Source of the DNA: Branchiostoma belcheri
Taxonomy: Eukaryota > Chordata > Leptocardii > Amphioxiformes > Branchiostomatidae
Reading direction: 5' to 3'
Assembly (NCBI RefSeq): GCF_001625305.1
Contig: NW_017804009.1
Location: forward strand, 510,554 to 574,553
DNA: 64,000 bases
Below the pieces are notes generated by a model, which was given only the letters and a program-made list of their open reading frames with translations, had not been told where the DNA came from and made no database searches. Each line of letters opens with the position of its first letter. Positions within the stretch are counted from its first letter, which is position 1. Below are positions 44,441-55,522 of the stretch, piece after piece. Both the position numbers and the translations under genes were made by a program.

Positions 44441-45096
44441 GAACCTCCTAAACTTAAGCAATTTCCTGTCAAAAGGCAGGTAGCCTAGTCTGAAGTTCAC
44501 AACACTGGGTTCTGATTCAGATTCTCGGGGCCGTTTTGGTTATTTTGGTTCTGGTTATTCTGGTCTAAGACGGTCCATCTCTGCCGTCACAGCGGGGACT
44601 TCCCGTAAGTTCAAACTCCTGGAATATAGGGAGCAAGAGAGCTGGTTACGACTTACCGCTGTTCACTCGCTAGCTACACATAATAAAAGTACCGAAGTTT
44701 AGTTTCCTCAATATCTATCTCCCTTAACCCATAATCAGCTCTTCGTAACATGACATACGTTGCCTGTCTTACGCGCCTTGACGCTTTGCCGTTTCCAGTG
44801 ATGTATTTTTTATCCTCCCAAACTTGGCACCGACGTAGGGACCGTTTCCCTGGAAGTTGGCTCATGCTGAGACGAACGTTGACGCTGGCCGAGATGGCGG
44901 TCCGTGGAGAAGAGAAAAACGGAGCTCTTCCACAGCGACCTTCCACGCGTCCGGCTTCGCAAAAACTGATGGGGCAGAAGGGGTTTGTCACATGGCCTGA
45001 CCTCTCGCGTAAACGTAGTCTTGCGAGATGTTTCAGTCTCTCCTGTACTTGTAACCTTGATCTTCACCTAGAGTTAAGTTACATTAAGACACATAC

Positions 45097-45314
45097 CTGA
45101 AGGACTACAGCAGTCACGGTCAACGTAGAGCACTTTAGGCGCCGGTTCGTTGGCTTCTTCGTAGCGTTTCACTATGCCCTGGCACAAGTCGAGCATCGCG
45201 GGACCTTCCCTCGTTGCCAGCACACAGTTTAAGACCATTTTCTCTCTTTTCATTCGCAACGTTCGTCATCCACGATGCAGACTTCGCTACGTTGCCAGCC
45301 AGTTTCTTTGTGAT
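45097..45314 (-). pseudogene. DUF6729-like gene, second exon, frameshifted
   Basis: A CAG acceptor precedes ITKKLAGNVAKSASWMTNVA; after an A-run the reading continues one base out of frame with MVLNCVLATREGPAMLDLCQ and PAPKVLYVDRDCC. The donor is TCAG|gtatgt. The LYVDRDCC motif is, as I recall, typical of DUF6729-type proteins of fish and lancelets, which spread like transposons. Phase does not match the upstream exon exactly, which also points to decay. Confidence 0.4.
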
Positions 45315-45631
45315 CTGCTACATACCTATTTTAGTTGCTGGATTGGGCTGAAAGTGCAGTTGTCATGCTGGCAAAGTACAGTGAAATATGGAGCTGTGTG
45401 GTTGTTAAGATGTACAGAACTACAATGAAATGGGAAACCTTTTTTATGTTAATCCTAATTCACAGATAAATAGTTCCATTCATATTCAAACTTGAAAACA
45501 GTGTTCAAAATTTGTCCTGGATCATGTTCAAGTTATGTGCAAAACACATGGTCTGCTACCATAGAAATAAATGGAAACTACTTTTTAACAGAGCCATGCC
45601 TGTCCATTCACAAAGAGTCATCTAAACAAAC

Positions 45632-46272
45632 CTTTTAGTTGAATCCAATTTGAGGATTCGCCCGTAAGTGGAAGTTATCACACCCTTAATTTCTGCCTGA
45701 TGGTTCATGATTTCCCCTGTGTGAGCAGTTCCAAACCACTGTGCTAGTGGCAACGGACGGAATCCTGGGGGTTCTGCGTAGGTCGTCTTAAGCCCAGTCA
45801 ACGCCGCGCTTCTCACGTGGACTTCACAGTCGCTCAGGTACTGGATGCACTTTTTGGCCCAAGCTTCGCTATGACATTCCTCCATGGCCTGATGGATGTA
45901 GCTACTGCTGTTTCCCAGAGTTCGTGGTTTCATGAGTGTGACGCATTTCTTGTCCAGTGCTGCATTCTTTGTCAGAACCGCTGGGAACAGGTTCCTGTGA
46001 CATGGGTCCAGTTGTTGTAGGATGTCTTTGGTCCATGGGCAGTAGGGCAACTTGCATCTAGAACACCGGGGGTAGTCTAGACCAATAAGGTAGTACCTAC
46101 TGTCAATGTCCACTACTTCCCTCGCCTTCGGGTATAATTCTGCATGTGTCAGCTGAAGGTTACACCTGGGGCGGAAGAGGCTTATTTTCCTAGATGAGGC
46201 TAGGAAGCGGCACAGGAAAGCCTGCGACAGCTGCCCAGCAATGTGATGTTTCCAGCACTTATCGAATACCAG
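45632..46272 (-). CDS. DUF6729-like gene, first recognised exon
   Basis: A single 641-nt open exon after TTTTCGAAAG. It encodes VFDKCWKHHIAGQLSQAFLC, CSRCKLPYCPWTKDILQQLD, LFPAVLTKNAALDKK, LMKPRTLGNSSSYIHQA and a C-terminal GVITSTYGRILKLDSTK. The order 'LFPAVLT-x-x-AxDK ... RTLGNS ... ITS-x-YG-x-ILK-x-DSTK' is characteristic of a repetitive family that I believe is DUF6729; the name is from memory. The first 90 bp of the exon plus the flanking intron are duplicated at 49600-49823. Confidence 0.45.
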
Positions 46273-46574
46273 CTTTCGAAAAGCTCCATGATTTCATAGT
46301 TACTATGATATTGATCATCTCTAAAACCACAAACATGTGCAACTGTTACTCAGAACATACCCAGGTTGAGGGAGAAAAAGATTGAAATTGGAAAAAAAAA
46401 ACAAATGCACTTCAAACACCCGACAGATTAATTTTGGACTTAATATTGCACTTTGGACAAATGTTTGTAGCCCTTTACAGCTCATACTTACAAAGTTGAT
46501 ATTTTGTGGAAACCTTCCCTGGCACATAACGGACCATAATGACACCCAGCGGGGGTCGTCACGCGTCATTGAAA

Positions 46575-46800
46575 ATCGAAAAATCTGAAGATGTTTTTAA
46601 AAAATCTGAAGATTTTCTGGAAAATCTGAAGATTGTTTCAAAAAATCTGAAGATTATTTTCAAAAGTCTGGGAAAATCTGAAGATTTTTTTAAAGAATCT
46701 GAAGATTTTTTCAAAGAATCTGAAGATAGTTTCAAAGAATCTGAAGATAGTTTCAAAGAATCTGAAGATCTTTTTGAAAAATCTGAAGATTGTTCTGAGA
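46575..46800 (+). repeat. Tandem repeat of about 21 bp coding for KESEDFF-like units
   Basis: Degenerate AAATCTGAAGATTTTTTCAA units. On the plus strand one frame stays open through the array (KESEDFFKESEDSF) and continues to a TGA at 46878 with a non-repetitive 28-residue end. The ATG is within the flank. Probably non-coding, but not excluded. Confidence 0.7.
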
Positions 46801-47174
46801 TTGGTTTAAAACATTGTGATCTTGAAACTTATGTTGGAACTTCGTTTGATACTGATTATCATAGCATGTGTGAGTTTTGACTTAGGACAAATTGTATGAT
46901 CCCCAAAAAAGCAATCTATCAAGATTGCACACACACAGACAGACATATAGACACACTTTAGCACTGAACATCTCAATGATCGCAAGATTGTACTGAAACA
47001 TCATGCTTGCAGTTTCAAGTTGAAGTTGCTACATAGGATGTACAGGAAAATGTGCATTAAGACACGGTGCACCTCTGAACTCATCTGTAGCTGGTAGATA
47101 CCCTTTGGCGTCACACACCAGCTTCTGTATCTGTATAGCCAGTATAACCGGCCTTCGGAGTCACACTAGCTTCT

Positions 47175-47194
47175 NNNNNNNNNNNNNNNNNNNN
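47175..47194. other. Assembly gap (20 N)
   Basis: Twenty N directly beside Gag copy 2. The true distance across it is unknown. Confidence 0.98.
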
Positions 47195-47700
47195 CCCCCC
47201 ATTTCTCCACCAAGGTGAAACGCTTCCTCCTTAATATCTCGGAACGTCCTGGGGTTTGTTGCAGGAGCCCTTAGCACTTCTCTACGAAACTGGCGGCGCA
47301 GCCACTCGTCCCTTATTCCGTCAAGGAAACGGTCTCTTAAGATGCTATCTGTATCAACCAGGAGCTTTCCCCTCCGCCTATCTGCACGTTTTAGTAACTC
47401 TTGAAGAGATAGAGCGTAGTTCTGTAGGGTTTCTCTCGGCAGTTGCGCCCTCGAGTAAAACTGGCCCATAATGACTGAAACAGGGTCCGTGTCCCTAAAG
47501 GCTTCTACCAGTCTATCTCTCAACATCTGCCCTTTCTGCATTTGACAATACAGCCACCTGCCTTCTCGCTTCTCCCTCCAACTGACATAATAAACCGGAC
47601 CAATGGCCTTCAGGAACATTGAAAAGATCAAACGCACCTTCTATCTCATCTAGCCAGTCCTTTTCCATGAATGTTCCAAAATGCAAAAGATAGACCAAAA
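47195..47700 (-). mobile_element. Retrotransposon Gag fragment, copy 2
   Basis: Same domain as copy 1, with FYSRAQLPRETLQNYALSLQ, LRDRFLDGI and RDIKEEAFHL, and further upstream WLDEIEGAFDLFNVPEG. Relative to copy 1 it lacks eight bases near 47515, which shifts the frame, but it has no stop at the site where copy 1 does. Cut by the assembly gap on one side and by the 60-bp array on the other. Confidence 0.65.
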
Positions 47701-47944
47701 TATTTACAGTTTGTAGTTACTTTTCCATGAATGTTCCAAAATGCAAAAGATAGACCAAAATATTTACAGTTTGTAGTTACTTTTCCATGAATGTTCCAAA
47801 ATGCAAAAGATAGACCAAAATATTTACAGTTTGTAGTTACTTTTCCATGAATGTTCCAAAATGCAAAAGATAGACCAAAATATTTACAGTTTGTAGTTAC
47901 TTTTCCATGAATGTTCCAAAATGCAAAAGATAGACCAAAATATT
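47661..47944. repeat. Perfect 60-bp tandem array, about five copies
   Basis: The unit TTTTCCATGAATGTTCCAAA...TATTTACAGTTTGTAGTTAC repeats without any mismatch, beginning inside the edge of Gag copy 2. One more partial unit (TATTTACAGTTTGTAGTTAC) is at 48017-48036. Confidence 0.95.
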
Positions 47945-48978
47945 TTTTTTTCTTGAAACAACAAAGTACAAGACAATGGTACAAGACACAGAGGTGGAAA
48001 CTCTAGCCGAAGCTAATATTTACAGTTTGTAGTTACTTAGTAGCTGTTCTAATAGGTTGTTGATCGAAGTCTTGATGTCCTCAACTGGACGTGTTGTACG
48101 ACGTCAATGCCTGGACATTTCACTTGACGATATGGCCGAAGTCACCAGGTTCTCAGTGGGAGCTGCTCCATTTCTCTTTCTTAACTCGCAGCGTTTGGCC
48201 TCCCTCAGCTTTGTCCTGTTCCTGTTCGTCCCACATGAATATGCACCCGCTGAGCCTGGTACAGAACGTCCCGTGGAGAGGATGGTGTTCCGTCGTTGAG
48301 CCTTTGGTGAACCTCCTCATGAAGTGGATGGAGTCCAGCCGAACAGAAAGATTCCATGGGTAGAAGTACTTGAGCACCGGGGGATTGCCTCTCAAACAAG
48401 AGATTAACAACCATTTAGCGCAAGTTTTTAGTTCAATTGCTATGAAGGGACCCAAAGCCTTTCTTTTGAAGCAAGAAGACTGGAATGAAGATTTTCAAAA
48501 CTGCTCAACAGCCTTCCTTGTCCTTAGGTCCATATATATATATGTTACACAACAGCCTTCCTTGTCCTTAGGTCCATGACACACGTTACAACGTTACTCT
48601 GGGGGATGAAGACCGGACTTGTCATGATAGCCACCGTAGTCAGAGTACTAGTATACTGGCTATCACAGATCTTAAGGGAAACTACAGACTGACAGTCTCT
48701 GATGGGCATTGAGCACTATATGTCATACCACCTACAATCACAATGGGACCCCAGAAAGTCCGAAATTGAACAAAGCTAAAAAAAATATGTCAGTTAATAT
48801 TAAAATTGCTTCTTGTTGTCTGCTGTCGTCAGCTGCTATTGTTTTATTGTTTCAAGAGCCAGGCTGGTAGAGAATGATCCAGGGTCCTCTGTTTCAGTTA
48901 CAAAAACCTGTATGTGGCATTTATGTTTACTCAATATTCAAAGAGAATAGATACATCACTGTGATCACATGAATAACT

Positions 48979-49357
48979 TACACCATCTAATATCAATGAG
49001 CTTGGGCAAAGATTGTGTGCTTAACACATGGTAGATGGACTCGTAGTTGTTGTTGCTCCATCCATTGGGTACTGCAGGTCTGTTGAGGATGGTCTGGATA
49101 TTTTCACCCATCCAGGACTGGTTGGTTCCTGCGTCTGATGGAAATAGCTCTAGAAGCCCGGGGTCCGGGGTTTCGTCTCGAATAGTTGTCTCAGCTCGCT
49201 TCTTCTGCTGCTCATATACAACACGTATTCCTGAGTGACTCATCCCACAGTCTCCAAACATTGTGCTGAGGATGTTTTTCCTGACTGAGCCAGATGCGCC
49301 AAACTTATCCTTTAAGTGGCCAAGTGCATTATTGTACACGCGCATTATTGTACACAC
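48979..49357 (-). pseudogene. Exon of a transposon-like protein
   Basis: Frame HLKDKFGASGSVRKNILSTM, GDCGMSHSGIRVVYEQQKK, ELFPSDAGTNQSWMGENIQT and NGWSNNNYESIYHVLSTQ, then LPKLIDI before a GTAAGT. The 'W-x-N-N-x-E-S-x-x-H-V-L' motif with following LP-x-L recalls transposase-like proteins of invertebrates. No catalytic triad can be assigned. Confidence 0.35.
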
Positions 49358-49599
49358 AAGTGTGTCTCACATGTAATCCTTGGTGCCTCTGGAAACGCAC
49401 CTCGTTTTGCTTGTTTCTTTCACTTTACACATCACTGTGAATCTCTCTTAACATTGTGTCTAACATGCTTGGCCTTCATGTTTATTTTCCAGCAAACCAG
49501 CTTCATGAACGGGGCGTCGTTGTAATCTTGTCCCTCCTGGTTTGCCATGTACTCTGAAATCGAGAAAAAATGGCTTTAGAACATAAAGCCCATGTAACC

Positions 49600-49823
49600 A
49601 AGATGAGGCTAAGAAGCGGCACAGGAAAGCCTGCGACAGCTGCCCAGCAATGTGATGTTTCCAGCACTTATCGAATACCAGCTTTCGAAAAGCTCCATGA
49701 TTTCATAGTTACTATGATATTGATCATCTCTAAAACCACAAACATGTGCAACTGTTACTGAGAACATACCCAGGTTGAGGGAGAAAATGATTGAAATTGG
49801 AAAAAAAAAAACAAATGCACTTC
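49600..49823 (-). repeat. Duplicate of the DUF6729-like exon start (46192-46412)
   Basis: About 220 bp nearly identical to 46192-46412, including the acceptor and the first 90 coding bases (FDKCWKHHIAGQLSQAFLC), then divergent after CGCTTC(T/C)TAGCCTCATCT. Confidence 0.85.
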
Positions 49824-49843
49824 AGCTTTTAAGAAGGCACTAC

Positions 49844-50038
49844 CTATAATCGCCTCCACTTTGTTTTGGTCCAGGATTCCCAGTTTCCCTTCTAGCCCGT
49901 ACGTACGTGGAGTTGTCAGCCATCTCCTCGCTCGTGAAAACATCGCCACAGATTGTGCTGACCTTACTGCCCAAATCCGTCTTGAATTTAATCTGCTTCA
50001 TGGTTGCTTCTGAGATGGTACGATGAACACTAAACAAT
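49844..50038 (-). CDS. Possible exon upstream of the duplicated segment
   Basis: Frame VHRTISEATMKQIKFKTDLG, STICGDVFTSEEMADNSTYV, then RRETGNPGPKQSGGDY ending AG|gtagtg. It sits one short intron upstream of the duplicated exon at 49600-49690 on the same strand, so they may form one gene copy. Function unknown. Confidence 0.35.
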
Positions 50039-50582
50039 ATAAATATTCTCAATCTTTTAGAACATTGTCTCTGGATTCTTACATTAAAACCAAGTCAGTT
50101 TAACTTGAAATATGTTGCATTTTATATTACATCATATATCATATCAACTATACATTTAATTCCAGTACAGAGAACTATTTGCTCTGTCAACTTCTGTTAA
50201 GTTACCAAATACTGTTGAACTATTTTTAAAAAGGTCTAAATTTACAAAATCAACAGACGGCGGCAACCGTAAAGTGAGTGTATCTGCCAAACAGTACCAA
50301 AACGATTACATAGCCTTGAGCAATACTGCTTGGGTGCGGCAACTGGAGGAAGTATAGAGCACCTATCATAGACACAAATCCCTCCAGCACTGAGGCACAT
50401 ACTTTCAGGGGGTTGCCCTGGATTACATACATGCCCTCAGACCGAGATCTTCATGGAACAGGCAATCACGGAAGTGTTCCACGCTTGGCGAATTAGCAAA
50501 AAAACAACACAAACTCATAGGCGAAGTCATTGTCTAACCAACCGTTAGAAGACTCGTCGTCAGCAGTCACTGGAACCTGAAG

Positions 50583-50812
50583 CTAGTCCAGTATTCTTTT
50601 AAGGGCCCACAGCTTTCTTTTTTGATCATCACTCTTTGTGCGATCTGCCGCCGCTCTGAGCTTCTCAAGTGTGTCGCCCGCGCTGAGGGGCTGCAACAAC
50701 GACACCCGCAGTCTTGGGTGTATTTTGCTAGCTGCCCAAACATAACTTCGCCTCAGCAGGAAAGTAGGCCTTGTCGAGTTTTGGCCTCTTCGCCTCACTC
50801 TTCGACGCCATT
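50583..50812 (-). CDS. Possible first exon, Lys-rich
   Basis: ATG at 50812 reads MASKSEAKRPKLDKAYFPAE then stops after LCLGS; an overlapping frame reads GDTLEKLRAAADRTKSDD, KRKLWALKRILD to TAG. The two may be one protein separated by a frameshift. Unknown. Confidence 0.25.
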
Positions 50813-51184
50813 TTTCAGAGGAAGGAAGGAAGGAAGCTTTCGAAGGGATATGTGGGAAATGTATGTGGGCGACGTATGTAATGGACGAAAATCATGTTTC
50901 TGAATTTACCAAAGGCAAAAATAAAGTTTCATGAATTTTGAACTTTGCTAAGCCCTCCCCCTAGATTATTTTTTTCCTAGGCCCTCCCCTGGCCCAATTT
51001 CCTACCCCCCACCCCCAGACGACCGCTCGCAAAATGTCGTACAGTCCCTTATTCTTCTTCTCCTTGACTCTCGTTCCCTTTCTAGGGAGTTAAGGCCCTT
51101 AGTTTTTCTTTATTCGTTTGCCAGTGTTTTGTTGCTATTGCTATGTCTCTACATGCCTCTAAATCTACATCGGTCGTTCTATCT

Positions 51185-51488
51185 GTCTGTTACATATCTG
51201 TTTCCGTTACATATCTGTTACTGTTACATATCTGTTTCCGTTACATATCTATTACTGTTACATATCTGTTTCCGTTACATATCTATTACTGTTACATATC
51301 TGTTTCCGTTACATTTCTGTTTCCGTTACATTTCTGTTTCCGTTACATTTCTAGTACTGTTACATATATGTTTCCGTTACATTTCTGTTTCAGTTACATA
51401 TCTGTTTCCGTCACATATCTGTTTCCGTTACATTCCTGTTTCCGTTACATATCTGTTTCCGTCACATGTCTGTTTCCGTTACATATCC
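51185..51488 (+). repeat. 18-bp tandem repeat, about 17 copies
   Basis: Units of TTACATATCTGTTTCCG with small variations (TTACATTTCTG, TTACTGTTACATATCT). Eighteen bases keep frames open and give Ser/Tyr/Phe-rich phantom ORFs in more than one frame. Confidence 0.9.
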
Positions 51489-52642
51489 TTAGGAGGGTGT
51501 GGGCAGTCCTTGATGTGGCCCGAAAAGCATCAACTCATGTCTAAAGCTCAGTGCAGTTCCATCACAAATCACAACTTTTGGTAACGTACCACAAACAGGG
51601 CACAAAAATCCATCACCATAATGGATGTCTGTCAACTCAACGAAGAAGTGCCCTGCCAATCGGAACTTGTTATACGTATAAGTTGAAACTTTGTGACACC
51701 AGCATCTGCTACGTGCTTGCACAATGTTTGGTGATAGGCAAACAATGTCATCCTTTATGAAAAAAATAGTACATTGGGAAACTTGATTAAAATCTTGAAT
51801 ATAATGCAATAAAAAGTTGGATACTTTCCAAACATTCCTCAGAGATCCTGGTCTTCACATTCATACTCATGCCTTATCCTTTGTTGAGTATGTGATATCT
51901 ACCTCTATGGTATTACCAATGACTATATCTGTCACTCAACTTGTAACATTATTATCACATCACATTGAACTCAATAACCAGGACGCCAACAGATAAGACC
52001 TTTAGTTACCTAATCATTGTTGACCTGATTGAACTCTACCAGACACTGTCACTTCCAGTCATTCACAGGACTCTCGCTGGCCATCTGTTGTTGAGTTTCC
52101 TGTACTTTCCAGACACGTACGTTGTCAGGAGAAGCATGATCTGCCTCTTGTCTTCAAGGCCGGTGATTGGGACCTACCGCACCACTCCAGGCTCAGACAG
52201 ATTACCACAGATTCATTGCATTTCCATGGTTTTCTACTTATGGTTAGTAGGTACAAAGCGTCTATATGTTCAATGTAGTCCATATGGCAAAGAGATGGAA
52301 TCTCAAATCTCAGCTTCACTTGGTGGCTTGATTCTGAATATGCATGACCGACTATACTACTACAATGGGTAGGGGGTGTTAGCTCTATTCTTAACACCAA
52401 GAACAGCACAAACAACACAAACTTTACGGTTTTCACAACCTCCAGGATGCACGGATTATTTGTTTCTTTATAGTTCTTATCCAGAACTCTCTGCGCGCGT
52501 TTTACAAGGCGCGTCAGCCTCGGTGAAAAGGGTACTTATGTAGTTGGAATATTTGAATGATCAGTTTAAATTTATAAGCACAAAAGTTTGTAGATTTTGA
52601 AGCTAATTACAAAGCAGAAAATTTAAAATTTGGGGTGGGTTG

Positions 52643-53049
52643 CCAAAATAGAAAATGGGCAACCAGGAGTCGCTAAAATCCTCAGGATGGATGGATCCTC
52701 CCACGGCTACCGAATGCGCCGTGCTAGCTGCCCGACCAGCAGCATTTCTCTTCCATGTCTTGGACTTGGGTAGTGACTTTGAGAGAACTAGGTGTGTGGC
52801 CTCGCACTTGTTGGATCGAAGGTTGCGTTGCCTCTGCACCATTTCACCCGAAAACTTGTACTCCACGTGCACAGCCGCCATTAGCGCTGCCATGTCCTCG
52901 GCTGTCATGCCAAAGTACCGCCCCCACGGTAGGTGTTTCGGACGATAGGTGGGGTCATTTGGTCGGGCCTTGCAAGTTGACGACAGCTCCTGCTTGCATT
53001 TGCTATGATTTCCGCTGAAGCAGTCTACGATGTTTTTTTGTCCCAGATT
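52643..53049 (-). CDS. Exon of a repetitive invertebrate gene
   Basis: The acceptor CCATACCATCTGTTCAG precedes NLGQKNIVDCF. The frame continues HLPWGRYFGMTAEDMAALMA, VHVEYKFSGEMVQRQRNLRS and LVLSKSLPKSKTWKRNAAGR, then AHSVAVGG. The 'R-Q-R-x-L-x-S-N-x-x-E-A-x-H-L ... LPKSKT-x-x-RN ... A-H-S' pattern looks like a conserved module that I have seen in transposon-associated proteins but cannot name. It may be spliced to 53386-53804. Confidence 0.4.
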
Positions 53050-53370
53050 CTGAACAGATGGTATGGTGTGGTTTACTGTGTCAAATGCTTTTGATAAGTC
53101 TAAGAATATTCCTATTGTGTATTCATTTTTATCAATGGCTGTGGATATTCTGTCCACTAGTTGTATACACCTTTGCGGAAACCATATTGGTGTTTATATA
53201 GTATATCATGTATTGAGATATTTAATTAATCGATTATAGACAAGCTTTTCGTAAAGTTTTGAAATACTAGGCAAGACTGAGATTGGTCGGTAATTGTTCA
53301 ATGAAGTTGAGTCTCCGCCTTCAAAAATAGGAGTTGGCTGGGATGTCGTAGCTGGTATCTCTAAAATATC
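53049..53370 (-). mobile_element. LINE reverse transcriptase internal fragment
   Basis: Reads PIFEGGDSTSLNNYRPISVL, PSISKLYEKLVYNRLIKYLN, then after a short degenerate stretch IGIFLDLSKAFDTVNH. The first blocks and the F-L-D-L-S-K-A-F-D motif with catalytic Asp are clear CR1/L2-type reverse transcriptase. Neither LINE end is present. It lies between two exon-like segments of the same strand, so probably in their intron. Confidence 0.65.
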
Positions 53371-53385
53371 GTCATAATTGTCTAC

Positions 53386-53804
53386 GAAAGTCATCCTTCC
53401 CCCGGACATAGGGCGCACCTGGGGTTTTGCCAGCAAGAACTTTCGATTGGTTGTGTGGGGTCGGGAAGAGTCTTCCCTATATTTGTGCCCGGGGCATTCA
53501 ACCTTAAACTTTATTTTAGGGTCGCTCCCGCTAACCTCTCTCACGGCACCTGAATACCATCCGTTGTCGTAGGCGACGGCAACTATGTCGCCTACTCCAA
53601 CATCCGGACCCTCTGCGGTGTCGGCTCCCTGACCGTCTGCCGTGTGGTGCCCTGACCGTCTGCAACGTCGGTGCCGGCGCCCTGACCGTCTGCGATGTCG
53701 GCACCTTGACCGGCGTCCTGACCGTCGGCGACGTCCTGAGCGTCAGCAGCGACCTCCACATTCTTGCGGATTGCTGCCTTTGGCCATAGAAAAGGCGTAC
53801 CTTG
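53386..53804 (-). CDS. Exon with Asp/Gly/Gln repeat and SH3-like domain, one frameshift
   Basis: The acceptor TTTTTCTCTTTTACAG precedes TPFLWPKAAIRKNVEVAADA, a repetitive VADGQGAG-type stretch, then after a frame slip VGVGDIVAVAYDNGWYSGAV and REVSGSDPKIKFKVECPGH. The latter has the shape of a Tudor/SH3-like barrel start (DIVAV-x-Y-x-x-G-W-Y-x-G-x-V). The donor is ACTTTC|gtagac. It is related in style to the two SH3-like exons at 55.98 and 57.75 kb. Confidence 0.4.
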
Positions 53805-55096
53805 CTGTAAAAGAGAAAAAAAACAACTCTAGTCCCTTTACCATTATGTAACTGTGGCAGCATTAATGGTACCTTAGTTTTGATTGACACATTACAGAAG
53901 ACACACAACACAGGCACATAGATAGTCTTCTGAGTTTGCATTACCACAAGATGTTTTGATGTGCCATTATGTTTTGCTATCAGCAGGCAGTCCGATAAAG
54001 GGCAGATGACATTTCATTGAAAGAATTTTAAGAAGGGAGCAGCCAAGGAATGCATTTTTTCTGGGATACGAAGATTGGGAAGGAAACGGAAGACCAAACC
54101 TATCAGCACGCAGAATAGTCGTGGGGAGGCGAAAGGCTCAACTGGTGTAAACATCGCAACCACGTCCTGGCGCTCCCCCTCCGGCGGCAGCAAATCTCTG
54201 ACTAAAATAGAATGGAATAGAGTAAGGCGCAAAGTACTTAATGTCACTTTCAACTGTGTTGCAGAGTTCTAATGTTTTCAAATGTTACCATATTTGTTAT
54301 TCATAATGTATAAAATTGATCTTACCAGCAATGGCCTCGTTTGTCCTCGCCGCAGATATCCAGAGGTACCCAAGGTCTTCAAGTTGGCTCAGGACTTCTC
54401 TACTAAACAGAACTCTGGAAAGGGACAACACTGTATCATTTGGCATAATCTAATATACATACATACAGTATTTTTCTTAGAGAGGATGGAAATGACAGAT
54501 TACGAAATGCACTAATACGTATAGAACCTGATAGAAACGAGCTTCGTTGACCAGAACAGGCCACACAGACCCTTGCTACTGCATGGGTACTGTTCGACCA
54601 ATAAACCATTTATAACACGCGACGACACTATAATTTCGGACAGATACTCTAATTCAGGACTACCTCTCACTTTTCAAGCATAGTTTGTCCTGGACAATTG
54701 ACATTCCACATGGTGACGTAGAAGATGACAACAACTATGTAGATAACAGTGATAGTTCCCTAGGGATCAGGTTATTTCTGCAGAATTCTGCACATATTTC
54801 TTTAGGACACTTAGTTGCCATACGGGCTTCCCTGGTTCCTTTTTTTCCAGCTTTAAAAACTTCTCCCACCAGGGAATAAACAAATCGTTTACTCGTACAG
54901 TTTCACTCCACCTCACCAGTGTTAGTGTTCTTTTCCGATTGAAGCGGAGACTCAGGTTGCAAGTTGCCAGGCTTTATTTTCACGTCCCACCTCTCAGGAA
55001 CCTTGAGACAGACTAAAATCCTACCCCCCTGGAATGCCTTCTCTAACCTAGATCCCACTGCCAGGGCTTATCCGTTACTTACCAGGGGAGGGTATA

Positions 55097-55413
55097 GACC
55101 TACTGGCTTGCTTTTCTGTAGCATGTAACAACCAGATCATTCCTTACATTCCTCACCATCACATCATGCTGTTTTACCGCATCACCAGTAGCATCAAACT
55201 TCCACTCCTGAACAGATGATAGCTGTGGGAATGTGGGGATGAAGGTGGTACAGGAAATGGGTACTTTTTGCTGCTCCTTGGTGGGCCAGAGCTGGGCAGA
55301 TAGATGGACCTTCCCACCTATCATTTTTGCGACGTATTGATGGGGTCTCGGATGTCCGGATGTACCAGATATCTTCTGTTCTATCTGGGTCTTAAAATCC
55401 CATATGAATGTCA
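55097..55413 (-). CDS. Possible terminal exon, unknown
   Basis: TTTATGTTTTGGGCAG precedes FMTFIWDFKTQIEQKISGTS, PRPHQYVAKMIGGKVHLSAQ and EWKFDATGDAVKQHDVMVRN then TCYRKASQ and a stop. Well-formed protein composition; family unknown. Confidence 0.35.
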
Positions 55414-55522
55414 TGAACCTGCCCAAAACATAAATTTGCAGTTAAAGTAGTTTCATGAGATCTTTAACTGCCATACTTCAGTCGTGATGTTGCATTATGT
55501 CAACAACAAACAGCGTTCAAAG

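Noticed and set aside
47661..47944. Possible CRISPR-like array
   Set aside because: There are no unique spacers; the whole 60 bp is identical, and the genome is an animal's.
51129..51584. ORFs rich in YISVSVT repeats resembling a membrane protein
   Set aside because: Products of the 18-bp tandem repeat in two frames.
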